The position numbers and the translations under genes were made by a program. 51,711 nucleotides of DNA, taken from NCBI RefSeq assembly GCF_013449735.1, contig NZ_JACBNY010000016.1:1-51711 (forward strand). Direction: 5' to 3'. The notes below the pieces were generated by a model. It saw only the letters and a list, made by a program, of their open reading frames with translations. It was not told where the DNA came from and did not search any database. The stretch is from Pseudolactococcus laudensis. GTDB lineage: Bacteria > Bacillota > Bacilli > Lactobacillales > Streptococcaceae. Shown here piece by piece: positions 50,141 through 51,711 of this stretch; position 1 is the first letter of the stretch; each line of letters opens with the position of its first letter.

Positions 50141-50149
50141 TGATATAAT
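50141..50149 (+). promoter_or_regulatory. purA promoter, extended -10
   Basis: TGA-TATAAT with no clear -35, as is usual for PurR-activated promoters. Start site near 50156. The leader then has a 9-bp stem, ACAGGTATC with GCGATGCCTGT, without a T-run, at about 50192-50217. Confidence 0.75.
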
Positions 50150-50217
50150 AAAGTGTTACAATTTGAGCAAGTTTTTAAAGAGTATCGAGTTACAGGTATC
50201 TCTAGCGATGCCTGTAG

Positions 50218-51534
<1,317 letters not shown>

Positions 51535-51556
51535 TAATTTTATAATATTAAAATTG

Positions 51557-51584
51557 AAGTACTCGGCTTTGGTCGGGTACTTTT
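51557..51584 (+). terminator. Terminator of purA
   Basis: AAGTACTCG (51557-51565) pairs with CGGGTACTT (51574-51582), one G-U, short T4 run. Confidence 0.75.
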
Positions 51585-51585
51585 A

Positions 51586-51711
51586 GGCTCTATAATAAAT
51601 CGTGTGGGAAAATTTCCCAGGCGATTTTTTTGCATAAAAAAATCCTTCCTTCTATAATGTGAGTTACTAAGCAACACAAAAGAGAAGGAAAGACATGTTT
51701 AATTATATCTT
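51586..51711 (+). mobile_element. Possible left end of an ISL3-type insertion sequence
   Basis: GGCTCTATAATAAATCGTG followed by GGGAAAATTTCCC resembles the end of ISL3-family elements. A promoter-like TATAAT (51653-51658) and AGAAGGAAAG lead to an ATG at 51694 that reads MFNYI before the window ends. The transposase is not visible, so the family is a guess. Confidence 0.4.

Noticed and set aside
50192-50217. Riboswitch in the purA leader
   Set aside because: Only one 9-bp stem; no purine-riboswitch core or terminator is visible.

Overview
The window looks like a low-GC Firmicute chromosome of the family Streptococcaceae, most likely Lactococcus or a close relative. Three things suggest this: the host gene order (pepA, DUF4651, thioredoxin-like, ytpR, ssbB, then groES-groEL), a lactococcal-type PurBox in front of purA, and a resident temperate siphovirus of the P335 kind. 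The species call is an inference from gene content; no search was run.

Region 1 (1-7933) is a surface-enzyme locus. Four neighbouring secreted proteins each carry three copies of the same roughly 90-residue repeat (GMTWQ at the start, IGWNV at the end), joined to four different enzyme modules: a CHAP amidase/peptidase (now a pseudogene), a beta-lactamase-like serine hydrolase, a glycerophosphodiester phosphodiesterase, and an amidase plus glucosaminidase. An IS5-type element covers the left edge and has removed the start of the first gene. A 154-bp MITE with the same 16-bp ends lies before the fourth gene.

Region 2 (7991-14717) is conserved host sequence: pepA on the minus strand; a DUF4651, thioredoxin-like and ytpR operon whose first mRNA looks leaderless; ssbB with a ComX-type cin-box; a secreted CHAP protein with six ChW repeats; and groES-groEL under a sigma-A promoter with a CIRCE operator.

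Region 3 (14698-49483) is a complete-looking prophage of about 34.8 kb inserted in the last codons of groEL, with a 19-bp attL/attR repeat. Lysogeny genes (integrase, two membrane or surface proteins, CI-like repressor) run leftward. All others run rightward: Cro-like, antirepressor, early genes, Erf annealing protein, SSB, replisome organizer with iterons, a loader-like protein, RusA, an accessory block, an ArpU-type late regulator, a 1.3-kb hairpin-rich region with tRNA genes, small and large terminase, portal, MuF protein, scaffold, capsid, connectors, tail tube, frameshifted tail chaperones, tape measure, an enlarged Dit, Tal, a probable receptor-binding protein, holin and endolysin, then a small cargo cassette next to attR. 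The phage supplies a new terminator for groEL.

Region 4 (49484-51711) is host again: the displaced groEL terminator, a SemiSWEET-type sugar transporter, purA with a PurBox, and the probable start of another insertion sequence. The items most worth following up are the repeat-sharing enzyme locus, the tRNA and hairpin region, the paired 21-bp phage operators with a probably leaderless repressor mRNA, the separate internal start in the endolysin, and the carbohydrate-binding insertions in Dit.
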